Shown: positions 1 to 9,100 of the stretch, in pieces
How positions within the stretch are numbered: the first letter of the stretch is position 1
Layout of the letters: each line of letters begins with the position of its first letter
NCBI GenBank assembly: GCA_001931905.2
Contig: MSJI02000636.1
Span: forward strand, 1 to 16,702
Length of the DNA: 16,702 nucleotides
From: Cladosporium sp. IMV 00045
Lineage: Eukaryota > Ascomycota > Dothideomycetes > Cladosporiales > Cladosporiaceae
Direction: 5' to 3'
The notes under the pieces: generated by a model
Databases searched by the model: none
What the model was told of the DNA's origin: nothing
The model's input: the letters and a program-made list of their open reading frames with translations, nothing else
Translations under genes and position numbers: made by a program

Positions 1-597
1 GGCCTCGCCTTCCCGCCGCCCACAATCGGCTTCGCCATGGCCATCATCGGCTTCATCGGCGTCGCGCTGCAATTCCTCCTCTACCCCTGGGCCAACGCGC
101 GCTTCGGCCTCATGCGCTGCTTCCGCGGCTCCCTCGTCCTCTTCCCCGCCGCCTACTACCTCGCCCCCTACATCGCCCTCCTCCCCTCCACCACGCAAGC
201 GCCCGACCCCGCCTCCGGCACGCTCGTCTGGCTGGGAATCTCCTTCGTGCTCTTCCTGCAAGTCGCGGCGCGCACCTTCGCCCTCCCCGCCACGATCATC
301 TTGCTCAACAACTCCTCGCCCCACCCCTCCGTGCTCGGCACGATTCACGGGCTGGGCCAGGCGTGTTCGGCCACTTTCCGCACTCTCGGGCCTATTCTGG
401 CCGGCTGGTGGTTCGGCGTGTGGATGGAGCGCGGCGTCGTCGGCATGGCGTGGTGGATTGTCGGGACGATCGCGGCGTTTGGCTGTGTTGCTGCGTATTG
501 GGTGAGGAATGGGAGTGGGCATGAGATTTTCTTGCCGGGCGAGGAGGCGGAGGAGAAAGAGGAGGGTGCTGCTGGGGGGAGTGGGAATGGTAGGTGA
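1..597 (+). CDS. MFS transporter, C-terminal part (5' end outside the window)
   Basis: The open frame runs from base 1 to a TGA at 595-597 and gives 198 residues; the N-terminal half lies upstream of the window. Hydrophobic stretches at visible residues about 9-29, 44-62, 73-103 (probably two helices), 127-141 and 147-167 fit the last five or six helices of a 12-helix transporter. The loop NNSSPHPSVLGTIHGLGQ at 103-120 is, from memory, typical of the fungal MFS branch that includes yeast YCR023C and resembles plant ZIFL proteins. The tail (about 168-198) is hydrophilic: an acidic Glu/Lys run, then Gly/Ser. Its substrate cannot be read from this part. No intron is needed in the visible portion. 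The frame is strongly biased to C/G-ended codons. The next gene is convergent, so the two share only a 3' intergenic space. Confidence 0.85.
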   Translation, partial: GLAFPPPTIGFAMAIIGFIGVALQFLLYPWANARFGLMRCFRGSLVLFPAAYYLAPYIALLPSTTQAPDPASGTLVWLGISFVLFLQVAARTFALPATIILLNNSSPHPSVLGTIHGLGQACSATFRTLGPILAGWWFGVWMERGVVGMAWWIVGTIAAFGCVAAYWVRNGSGHEIFLPGEEAEEKEEGAAGGSGNGR

Positions 598-956
598 GGT
601 GAGGTCTGAATAGGGCTGTTCGTGGTTGTTCGCTCTGTTGTTGATTGATGCATTTGGTTTGGGTTGGCGAGGCGTTTATTTTAATATTCATTCATTGGGT
701 TTGAAGGAAGCCTGTGTATATATCTATGGATCCTCAGATGGCTCATAAGAGATTCGGGTAGACGAGATGGAAAACCGCATGGAGAGACACGACTGCAAAA
801 GCACAAATCTGTTGCTCTCGAGAGCGATTTGGCAAGGAAGGTATTCGATGGCGCTTTTGCCTCTACCGGCAATGTCTATTCATATCCTCTTTGTTTACAT
901 ATTGTACAAAATCCCATCACATCATGTATAATAACATCTTAACTTCCCAACCCCAT
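598..956. other. Convergent 3' intergenic spacer
   Basis: These 359 bases separate the stop codons of the transporter (plus strand) and the peroxiredoxin (minus strand), so they should hold both 3' untranslated regions. A T/A-rich patch at about 675-700, containing TTTTAATATTCATTCATT, is a plausible 3'-end processing area for the transporter. Short open frames here overlap each other in several frames and show no protein-like composition. Confidence 0.5.
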
Positions 957-1883
957 CTAACCAAAAACCTTCCCCTGCACAAATCTCAAGTAGGACTTAA
1001 CCTCCCTCACCATCCCCTGCCCGAACTTCTTCTCCGCATCCGCCGTGCTCAAACTCGGCGGCACGATCACATCCTGCCCGCGCTGCCAGTCGATCGGAGT
1101 AACGACGCCCTCCTTATCGCCCGTCTGCAAGCTGTCGATGACGCGCAGCACCTCAGCGGAGTTCCTGCCCGTCGAGGCCGGGTACATCATGCTCAGACGG
1201 ATCTTCTTGGCCGGGTCGATCACAAAGACGCTGCGGATCGTGAAGGCGATGCCGCCCTCTTTCTGCAGGCGCTCGATGTCGGGCTGCGAGATCATGTCGT
1301 ACAGCCAGGCGACCTGGCGGTCCGCGTCGGCGATTATGGGAAATTGGACGCTGGTCTGGTTCACTTCGTTGATGTCGCTGACCCAGCTGTCGTGCGAGGT
1401 GAGGTCGTCGGCGCTCTGGGGGTGGTGTTAGCTTGTTTCTTGACATTGGTTGAACTTGGGATGAGTGCTCGTTGCGCCATCCTCTAATCCAACCACCACT
1501 TCCCCAGATCCTCAAAGAAGAAAACCAAAGAAGAAGAAAAGAAAACTCACCAATCCAATCATCTTAACGCCCCTCTTCTCAAACTCACCCCCCAGCTTCG
1601 CGAACGCGCCCAGCTCCGTCGTGCACACGGGCGTGAAGTCCGCCGGGTGCGAGAACAGAATCGCCCACTTGCCGTCCAGCCACTGGTGGAAGTCGATGTC
1701 GCCTTTGGTCGTTTTGGCCTGGAAGTTGGGCGCTTCGCTGCCGATGCGCAGGCGAGGTTGCTCGGCCGTTGCAGGGGTGGCGAGGAAGCGGCGGAGGGTG
1801 GGGGTTTTGGCGGCGCGGAGGGTGGAAAAGGCCGGGTTGGCGGCGGTGCGCGTGGTGCGCATGAGGAGGGAGGCGGAGGCCAT
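957..1883 (-). CDS. PRX1: Mitochondrial 1-Cys peroxiredoxin (Prx6/Prx1 family), two exons
   Basis: Exons are 1883-1551 and 1415-957. The 135-bp intron (1550-1416) is phase 0, with GTGAG donor, GCTAAC branch site and CCCCAG acceptor. The product has 263 residues, close to the roughly 261 of yeast Prx1. The enzyme reduces hydrogen peroxide and organic peroxides with one peroxidatic cysteine. That cysteine is C87 in FTPVCTTE (83-90), with T84 as the conserved active-site threonine; C87 is the only cysteine in the protein, as expected for the 1-Cys type. TIRSVFVIDP and YPASTGRN followed by an LRVIDSLQ helix mark the fold core and the 1-cysPrx C-terminal domain. Residues 1-40 are rich in Arg, Ser, Ala and Thr and lack acidic residues, like a mitochondrial presequence. 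I prefer the ATG at 1883 (AAAATGG context) because the bases before it look like a CA/CT-rich leader. In-frame ATGs at 1985 and 1979 would add 34 or 32 residues. Confidence 0.94.
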
Positions 1884-2727
1884 TTTAGTGGAGTTTTGCG
1901 GAGGGGTTTTGGTTCTTGTTGTGGTGGGTGAGGAGGAAGAAGGCGGTGGTTTTTGGTAGAGTTGATGTAGAATTGACATCGCCATTATTGGGGGGTTTCG
2001 GGAATCTTTAAGATGGCGTCATTCTGCAAGGGACAGTGCAAAGAGTGGAGCGAAATCGGCCGGCGTTCCAACACGAACTTCACTTCCTTGGGCAGTATTT
2101 CTCGTTTATAGAAGAGGACTTGGTGGGAATATCGATTATGGCCACCTTCGCCCGACCAGAGTATTGCATCCAGATTGTTCTTTCGAATACATGTATTATT
2201 CTTTGCGTCTCTCCCAGTGACGAAACGAATTGTGAAAAGCATTCGAAGCTGATGGCAACGGCACCCAAGACCAATTATGGACGAGAAGGCTTGATGGCTG
2301 CCGTTGTTATACGAGACAGTATGGCCTTTTATTTGATCATTCGTTCTCAATGGCCGAGTCCTGAGGTTCATAGTCCAAAGCGGCTGATACCTCCATCGTG
2401 TGGCGGGTGTTCAAAGGAAACAGCGGCAGGTTGGGTCTTGTCAAATGCAATATGCAGGACGGTATCTCAGTGGGCAATCGAGATAAGTATTGGCCTGTGG
2501 CTGATGGAGTTTGCACACAGCGCCATGGTTTTGCTGAGAAGTTCCGGAATTCACGCCTCTCAATGGGCGAAAGCTGTTGGTAAGGGTACCTTGCAGAACA
2601 TGTCTGCAGAAGAAAATGCAAGAGTAAAGAGACGTATCACCCGGAGCAAATCATTTCTCATTGGTCTTCGTAAACTCATCTCTCATCAAAGCTAATCGTA
2701 GTCCCATGGTATCTCCTTGCACTCCCT
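1884..2727 (-). promoter_or_regulatory. Peroxiredoxin promoter/leader and 3' end of the upstream gene
   Basis: This interval lies between two minus-strand genes. It should contain the 3' untranslated region of the 169-residue protein gene (right part) and the promoter and leader of the peroxiredoxin (left part). On the minus strand, 1884-1985 is rich in CT and CA, as fungal leaders often are. A TATAAA on the minus strand at 2110-2105 lies about 220 bases before the preferred start and is a candidate TATA box. A plus-strand open frame at 2138-2695 is not supported as a gene because its translation shows no domain, motif or biased composition. Confidence 0.45.
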
Positions 2728-3297
2728 CTAACGCTCTGAAACTGGCTGCTTTGGGATCGGCTTCTTCTTGAGCATCTCCAACGTCGCGTCCAATGCGGCG
2801 TTGAGCGGATCTACCTTTGAGCTCACGTCTTCTTTCCCCTTGAGAGCGCGGTCCTTCTCGTCCTTGAGATACTCCTTGGCCAACTTGGTCTCCTGGGACA
2901 CACGGTCTTGGATCTGCTGCGGCGTTGCCGCCCCTTCGATGTCCTTGATGGCCTTGGAGAGAGCGCCCTCGCGGGCCTTGACTTGTTCGCGCATCATCTC
3001 TAGGGTAGCCACCGCGAACGCCTTGGTGGACACTCCCTTGACCTTCTCCTCGGCCGTGCGGCCGGGCATCTCTTTGGTGTTGCTGCGGAGGAGAGTCAGC
3101 TATGCCTGATGGTAACAGCACACGAGAGCGGAGAGTACTCACACGAAGGCCGTAGTGCGGCCGGTGGTGTTGCGGAGGTTCTGGAGGAACACACGGTCCT
3201 CGTCCTTCATCGTCTCCAGCCACTTGGTGTAGCTGTTCTCAATGGCCTGGCGGCCATTGTTGTTGGTGGTGTCTGAGGCGTTGGGTCTGTTGCGCAT
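2728..3297 (-). CDS. Uncharacterised helix-rich 169-residue protein, two exons
   Basis: I do not recognise this gene. Exon 1 is 3297-3143 and exon 2 is 3082-2728. The 60-bp phase-2 intron (3142-3083) has GTGAGT donor, GCTGAC branch site and CCGCAG acceptor. The joined frame continues smoothly (TTAFVNTKEMPGR across the junction). The start ATG has a CACCATG context and follows an in-frame TGA 15 codons upstream, so no earlier start is possible in this exon. The protein begins with an Asn-rich segment (residues 3-14). A segment around SYTKWLETMKDED (22-34) holds the only tryptophan, and a long Lys/Glu/Ala-rich stretch (about 65-155) looks alpha-helical and perhaps coiled-coil. It has no cysteine, no membrane segment and no signal peptide, so a soluble cytoplasmic or nuclear protein is likely. 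The intron signals and the protein-like composition argue for a real gene. Confidence 0.78.
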
Positions 3298-3700
3298 GGT
3301 GGTGATGATGGTGTTGATGATGGTGATGATGGGGAGGTGCTCTCAGTGGTCTTGGATGATGTGAATGAATTTGTGCGCGATGGTAGGACGTCTGAAGGAA
3401 GTGTAAGTCGCAGGAGAAGTCTGAATTGAGAGCGAAGAGAGCTTTTAGGCAGCGACAGGAAGAGTGAGGAAGGAGCGCTCGTGGTATGGCTTGGCAAGAT
3501 CACGAGGCGGTGGCGGGGACCACCTCTCCGTGGTCCTCAGGCCATAATAGAGTAATGTAGTGGGGTGTAGGTGCACAAGAGCGTTGGCCTGGAGAGGAGA
3601 TTATTATACCTCGTGTGCATGTGGAGAAACCTAATTTACACGTGCATTGACATGTGAGTTCGTTGATGGCGTAGCTCGCTCCCAGAAATTTCATGTGTTG
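3298..3700 (-). promoter_or_regulatory. Promoter and leader of the 169-residue protein gene
   Basis: This is the immediate upstream region of the minus-strand gene starting at 3297. Bases 3298-3332 form a CAT/CAC-type low-complexity tract on the minus strand that ends at the start codon. An inverted repeat, GGACCAC (3517-3523) and GTGGTCC (3530-3536) with a 6-base spacer, lies about 220 bases upstream. On the minus strand a TATAAT-like sequence lies near 3608-3600. No transcription start can be placed with certainty. Confidence 0.4.
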
Positions 3701-3852
3701 CTGGCGTACTGGAGTAGTATGCCGGGCGTCTCGCCTTGGACGTCAAGGCGGAGATGACAAGCATTGTTTCAGGACTAACGGCAAGTATTTTCTCCCTAAA
3801 TGAGAGGTTGTTGATTTCTTGAATGGTCTGGTTGAGTATCACATCTCAATCT

Positions 3853-3868
3853 TACTACCTAGGTAGTA
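3853..3868. repeat. 16-bp perfect palindrome around CCTAGG
   Basis: TACTACCTAGGTAGTA reads the same on both strands. It lies about 560 bases upstream of the minus-strand gene at 3297. Palindromes built on ACCTAGGT are, in my general knowledge, common in intergenic DNA of filamentous ascomycetes. The motif may therefore be genomic background or a binding site. Confidence 0.6.
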
Positions 3869-5353
3869 TTCGGAAGCTTGCGGTCCATGAGGGCTCGATG
3901 ACCCTGAAGGGAACGAGCAGCCATTGAGAAAGTGAGTTGGTCGACTTCAATCATCCTTTCTCTGCAACAAACGCATATTCTTCGTTGTGTAAAATCGTCC
4001 AATACCTTACTTCTCGTGTTTTTCTTTTTCCTTTTCGTTTTCTGGGCCATTCCCAGACACCACAGCACACAACGAAGCTTATGTTGTGTTTTGTTGCCGC
4101 AATCCAGTCGAAAGTTCTGACTCTACTTCGGTTAACGAGAGTCTCCATTCTAGTGCTCGTCTCGAATCCTCTGCCGAATAATGTAGTCACTCGTCAATTG
4201 GGATTTTCAGGCTGGTTGATCGAAGCACTCGGTCATCAATGATCACCGCTCGTTCCGAGCCAGCAGAGGGACAGATTTGGTAATGGATGGCCTGAAACCA
4301 GGTTCCAAACAACCAGGAAGATGATATTGCAGTTTGATGCCAGGTTCTGCAAGTGAAAAGTGTATCCCTAGCAGATTCCTCGGCGTAGGCCTGTCTGTGA
4401 GTAATCCATGCAAGCCGTGTCTTTGACTTGGCCACTTCAAGTCATCTTGACCCGGAAACTGGTTGACAAGAGCTAACATGGTCGTGGCAAGGGCCCTGAG
4501 GCCTGATCGAATACATTTCTCTTTCTCTCACGTACCAAGTAGTTGGCCGCTGGTCCAGCGTAGTTCCACGATGATACCGTATCACAAAACCGTCGCGTAT
4601 CCGGAGGTTGCGACCCAAGACCTCGATGCCATCAATGTGGTCGCCAATTCGCCGTATTTGGATCACTCATATGACAAGCAGGTACTTTGGCCCCTTATCT
4701 CACGTGGACGAGTGTTCCAGTCTTTTCTTGTTACGCAGCCCAATCTCAGTCATGTCTGCGGCGCGGTATCGACAGCTGGCGCTTGAAGATTTCGGCTGTT
4801 GGTGAACCGTTTCTAGTCGTATCGCTTTTGCTAAAGAGTCTTAACAGCATCTTCATAGTCTGGTTATTGGGACTTGTAACGATGCCGCAATGCCATGCTG
4901 CGATGCCGTGCCTCCCGCAGACTCAGTGTATGAATGATTGTACCAAAGGGTGTGCGCTTGAGAGCAAGGTAAGCCATCTCAGGAGATCTTGCGTGCACTT
5001 TGGTCAAAGCGGTTTTGCCAAATCAAGGTCGACTTGTGATCGGCTGGGCGCTTGGAGAAGGCTATCCTCGAGGATTGCGCGATCTTAGTAAGGTGTGATT
5101 CGGATGGATGCTTCTTCAAGGGTGATTTATTGAGCTCTCGTTGTTTGCGAGCGAGGTCGACTCAGAGAGATACCAGTGAGGGTGTTCTTTGTTGTATCAC
5201 CAGCTGCTGTGCATGCACCAAGACGCGCTGACACAAAACTGAACAAAGGATGTTAGGAGTCGGCCAGGAACTGTTGGAGCGGCCTCGAAGGGTCGTAGCA
5301 ACGGTGAGTGGGACTTCACAACAGCATGTGAAGTTGGAGTTGGCGATGGGGTA

Positions 5354-5377
5354 GCTGCTGTTGCTGTTGCTGTTGCC
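5354..5377 (+). repeat. GCTGCTGTT-type trinucleotide tract
   Basis: A short imperfect microsatellite of GCTGTT units sits within the gene-free interval. A related CTGCTG/CCGCTG tract follows at 5560-5579. Each is only about 20-24 bases long, and no supported reading frame covers them. Confidence 0.6.
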
Positions 5378-8300
5378 GCCTGTGCAGTCGGTGTCTAGTC
5401 CAGAGACTTGATATGGACGCTGGGTGGAAGGTCAATATGAGGAAACAGGGACGGCGAAGTGGACTGTTTGAAGGCGAACGAGCTCATAGTAGATACAACA
5501 AGCACAGTTACTGTCCTGTATGGAAACTACATGCAGCGTGTTCTCTTGGCGTGTTTCTCCTGCTGCTGCTGCCGCTGCGTCGCTCCAGTCAAGTGATTGC
5601 AAGCCAGCAGACCCCCGAAGTCACTTCACAAACCAGAATCACAGCGCCACCAACTTCTCCAGGCGATTCTCAAAGGCTGCAAAGCACGCGAGGCTTGTCA
5701 TCATTCTCCTCTGCACCAGATCAACCTATTCTTCTTCCTCGTTTGATGACTTGGGTCTACACCGGACTGCCTCTGCCTGTGCGCGAGCCTTTGAGCTTCG
5801 CCACGACTAGGAACGACAGCCCAGCAGGACAAGTCGACCGCCGAAGACCAAAATGTGAGGGCGACCTTGAGAACAAAGCAAACATTGAAGCATCAAAGAC
5901 AATGGCCGCGACGTGAGGCCTTAAGGTGGATGATCCACTTGGCCCAAGGCAAGCTGCCGCCACGCCAGAGGCAGGTTTCCTGGACTGACGTTGCGCAGAA
6001 ATGCCTTCACGCACTCCGAGAGCAAGCAAGGCGGTCTTTGACCTACTCGAACAAGACGAGGCCCTCGGTGGAGCTCACGCTCGGAGTCCGTACAAAGCGT
6101 GGATTCACCTCGATCTCGAACAAAGCCGAAGTCCCAACTGCCTAGCTCTGACTTGGTGGTAAGTTAGCAAAAGGTTTAGGCTGACAGATACAACTCTAGC
6201 TCGTGAAGACACGGCTTCTTCTTACAGCACATCCGCGAAAACGATCGATGCAGAAACAACGAAAACATACCTTCCACTTTTCTGGACGTCCAATCCTGGA
6301 AGTCCCTTCTGGACTCCACCTAGGCGGCCGTGTCGATTATTGCGCACAAGAGCCCTCACGACAATTCGATGACACTTGTGAGTAGTAGCGTATCAGTTCA
6401 GCAATATTGCATTTGCTTTGCGTCTGGTGGTCCAGGCCTAGTGGACTTTGACCTCAATCACCAGGCCGATGATCATGTCAGCAGTTCAAAGGAGACAACA
6501 TGATTCGTCGCAGCTTCTGGAGATAGCTCCCTCAAGGGCAAACCCCGCGCACGGCGGGAAGATGTTGCTGGACACAATTCGTCAGACAGAATACCAACCC
6601 GCGTAGCCGGCACTCTCAAGCAACTTCGGCAAAGCCCACCCTTGAGCACGATCGGTGTGTGCCACCTACGGAACTTGTCAGCATGGTGTAGCGAAGTACA
6701 CTGCATGGGTCAAGGGTCAAGGGGGGACATAGGGCGCACGTTCATCGGATGCAGACAATCGTACCCTGCAGGTCGCAGAACAATAATCTGTGTGCACGCA
6801 AGAGCAGGCCATGTCAGGAGGATGCAGTGCAATATCAGGTGAGGCATCTTTCGACAGCTACAAGCAGCAGTTGAATGACCATGGCCTTGCCGCAAGAGCT
6901 CGTCAGCGTCCCCACGAAGGCTCGTGGTGAGAACAAGACAGAAAAGACCACGCACACGAGGTCATCATCCGAAACTCTCTCTTTCGCAAGGAGTTGTTAC
7001 CATTGGGCGGCAATCAAAGGTCGAAATTTGTCAAGCGCATGGACTTGCAGCTTGGGAGGATTTCCTTCAGTCGAAACCGCGCCTTGTACGCAAAGGTCGA
7101 GGTCGCCGTGCCGTTAGCGCACAGCAGCATGATAAAACGCTGCTTTATGTTGCCTGTGATACCCGCAGGAATTTGAAGACGCAAGAACACAGCAATTGCG
7201 GACCTGCCGTGTTTGAATTGTTGCAAGCCCTTATTCTCACGGCAACTTGATGGCAGCACTGATCGGTCGAACCATGAGTCTCAGGACTTGATGCACATTG
7301 TACTGTTCCAGGACCTCCTAACCAGAAGACACTCTCCACTGTTGGCTCAGAGGATGGCCTGACGAACGGTCATGGCCGGATGAATTTGCTGGATCTTGGA
7401 GCATCGAAATCACGAACTGGAATGCCATTGCGTTAACACGGATGCTTGAGATTAAGCCGTCCCGTTGCGGGTCCGTATTGGGCAACTCGAATCTCAAGGG
7501 ACGCTCCCTGTTGGTGGACTTGATGTGGTGTGCGCCATGGGCATACGGCGTTGTTCGAAATCTCCATGCATGATGCAACTAGCGAACAACTGCGAAGTCT
7601 GTTGAGACAGGCCTACTTTCCATGCAGGGCTCGCTGGCGACCGTTACCCTTCAAGTCGGCATAGGCTGTCGTCAGCCGGTCAGCCTGGGTACCAAAGTAA
7701 CTCCTACGCATTTTCGCCAACCAAGCATTTCGAAGTGGCTTGACGCTACACCGGAGCGAACCTAATAATCTCAATGAAGCTCTGGATCATGGTCCACTGA
7801 GGTCTAGCCGGCAGAATGCCCTACATTGCATACATCCTGTCTCGATGTCAGCACGACGGCGACGGGGCGACGGTGCTGCACCCCGCAAATACACGCAGCC
7901 GAAGGCTACCTCAGGAAGAGGCAGCTACAGCATGTTGTGTTTCGCTTTTGTCGAATACAGGCATGTGCAGATGTCCAAGAACGAAGACCGCGGGAAAGTT
8001 GTCTGGGAAGCGTCGGCAGCTTGGGCACTACTAACGAACGTCGATCACCACGTCTTGATGCTCATAATCGTCGGGACTTCGAGGCAGTCATCAACTAGGC
8101 TTTCGTGCATGCCGAGATTTCTGCATGTGATCTGGCGATCCTTAATCATGTTTTTCCACAGTAGCATGACATTGATCTGCTGGCTGAGCATCCCTACCCT
8201 GTACTTTGGGGCTCGCTCACTGCTGGCTTCGTGCTCCACGGGCGATCTTGCGATGGGAAACGCGAACCCCTCATGGCAAACCAGGTTCTCCGCATGCTGT

Positions 8301-9100
8301 TGGCTGGCTGGCAATGGCACGATCAGCAGAAAATCGCCTCGTGATCATCGCAGCCCCTCATGAAAAATGCTGGCAATGCACTTTGCGACCAAAGCAGTGC
8401 GTTTTCGTCCAGGGTCGCATTTTCGCGGATTATGGTTCTCTGGATATTATGGCGGTCGCAGGGTATCGAATTTGTGAGTCGATAGATCATCGGCCATCAG
8501 CAATTCTTGCATCTCTGTCAAATTGCGGAGAATTGAGCAAGCTCTGGCTGGCCTCGCCTGCAAATTGCAAGGTGGAAGCAATCTCCGCACCAAGTACGTT
8601 CTGTCGACGAGGCAGGGAGGAAAAGGCATTCAGCTGTTCAGGAGCCACGCAGCGAGGCAGCATACATGTTGTGCGTTGGATTACGGCCCAAGAAGGTGCC
8701 ATGGCGGTATCGATCATTGGCTCGTCCAGTGAGGAATCGCTCATAGCTTCCCAGCGCTGCTCGTGGCCGCTCTCGTGACATCGCCGTACACGCCTGGTGT
8801 AGCGCTGGCGAGGTGGCGTCTACTGCGAGCTCCGTCTCCGCATTCTTTGCAGGAGGTTCAACCACTGTGCCCCTGACCCTTGGCCCTGGCCAGCCGTGCC
8901 CTGCAGGGCGTTGGTCTGGCTCTTGTGCGGAGCGTACTTAGTTGCATCATGCCCGCTCAACTTTCTTTGCTGGCCTCAGTAGTAATAGCACGCAGAGAGT
9001 CTGCATCATTGCTTTCTTGGACCGCGTCGAAAGCAGCACTGCTTCTTAGCCGCCATCCTGCGGCAGCCACATGCTCTTGATAGAGCTTACCGCGAAGAAG

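Larger units (their letters stand above)
3701..9100. other. Long intergenic interval without a supportable gene
   Basis: I see no convincing gene in these 5.4 kb. Open frames are short, overlap on both strands, often begin at non-ATG codons and show no recognisable domain. None extends across plausible introns into protein-like sequence. Base composition is mixed and CpG is common, so this does not look like RIP-mutated (C-to-T degraded) repeat DNA. Visible details are a 16-base palindrome at 3853-3868, GCTGCTGTT-type repeats at 5354-5377 and CTGCTG/CCGCTG at 5560-5579, and a 12-base palindrome at 8898-8909. It may hold distal regulatory sequence or non-coding transcripts, which sequence alone cannot show. 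Confidence 0.5.

Noticed and set aside
597..609. 13-base match (AGGTGAGGTCTGA) between the transporter's stop region and the 98-bp array
   Set aside because: One or two shared 13-mers are expected by chance in a window of this length, and the flanking bases do not align.
891..1487. 198-codon plus-strand ORF over peroxiredoxin exon 2
   Set aside because: It is a shadow of the clearly conserved minus-strand peroxiredoxin exon, and GC-biased codons keep the opposite frame open.
2138..2695. 185-codon plus-strand ORF between the peroxiredoxin and the unknown gene
   Set aside because: It overlaps the expected peroxiredoxin promoter and the 3' end of the neighbouring gene on the other strand. The translation has no recognisable domain or biased composition, and the longer version of the frame begins at GTG rather than ATG.
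2651..3223. 190-codon minus-strand ORF over the unknown gene
   Set aside because: It reads straight through the intron in another frame and gives Arg/Gly/Gln-rich sequence. The spliced frame has proper donor, branch and acceptor and a sensible protein.
7540..7575. TTCGAAATC resembling a tRNA T-loop/B-box
   Set aside because: The flanking bases do not form a T-stem, and no A-box, anticodon arm or acceptor stem can be found at the right distance.
7740..8363. 207-codon plus-strand ORF in the gene-free interval
   Set aside because: It begins at TTG, overlaps other frames of similar length, and its translation lacks any motif or hydrophobic pattern. No nearby splice sites extend it.
8898..8909. 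12-base palindrome GCCCTGCAGGGC
   Set aside because: About four perfect 12-base palindromes are expected by chance in a window this size, and nothing in its position suggests a role.
3701..9100. RIP-degraded transposon
   Set aside because: By eye the interval keeps ordinary GC content and many CpG dinucleotides, without the TpA excess that RIP leaves. No terminal repeats or transposase-like frames were seen. Exact RIP indices were not computed.
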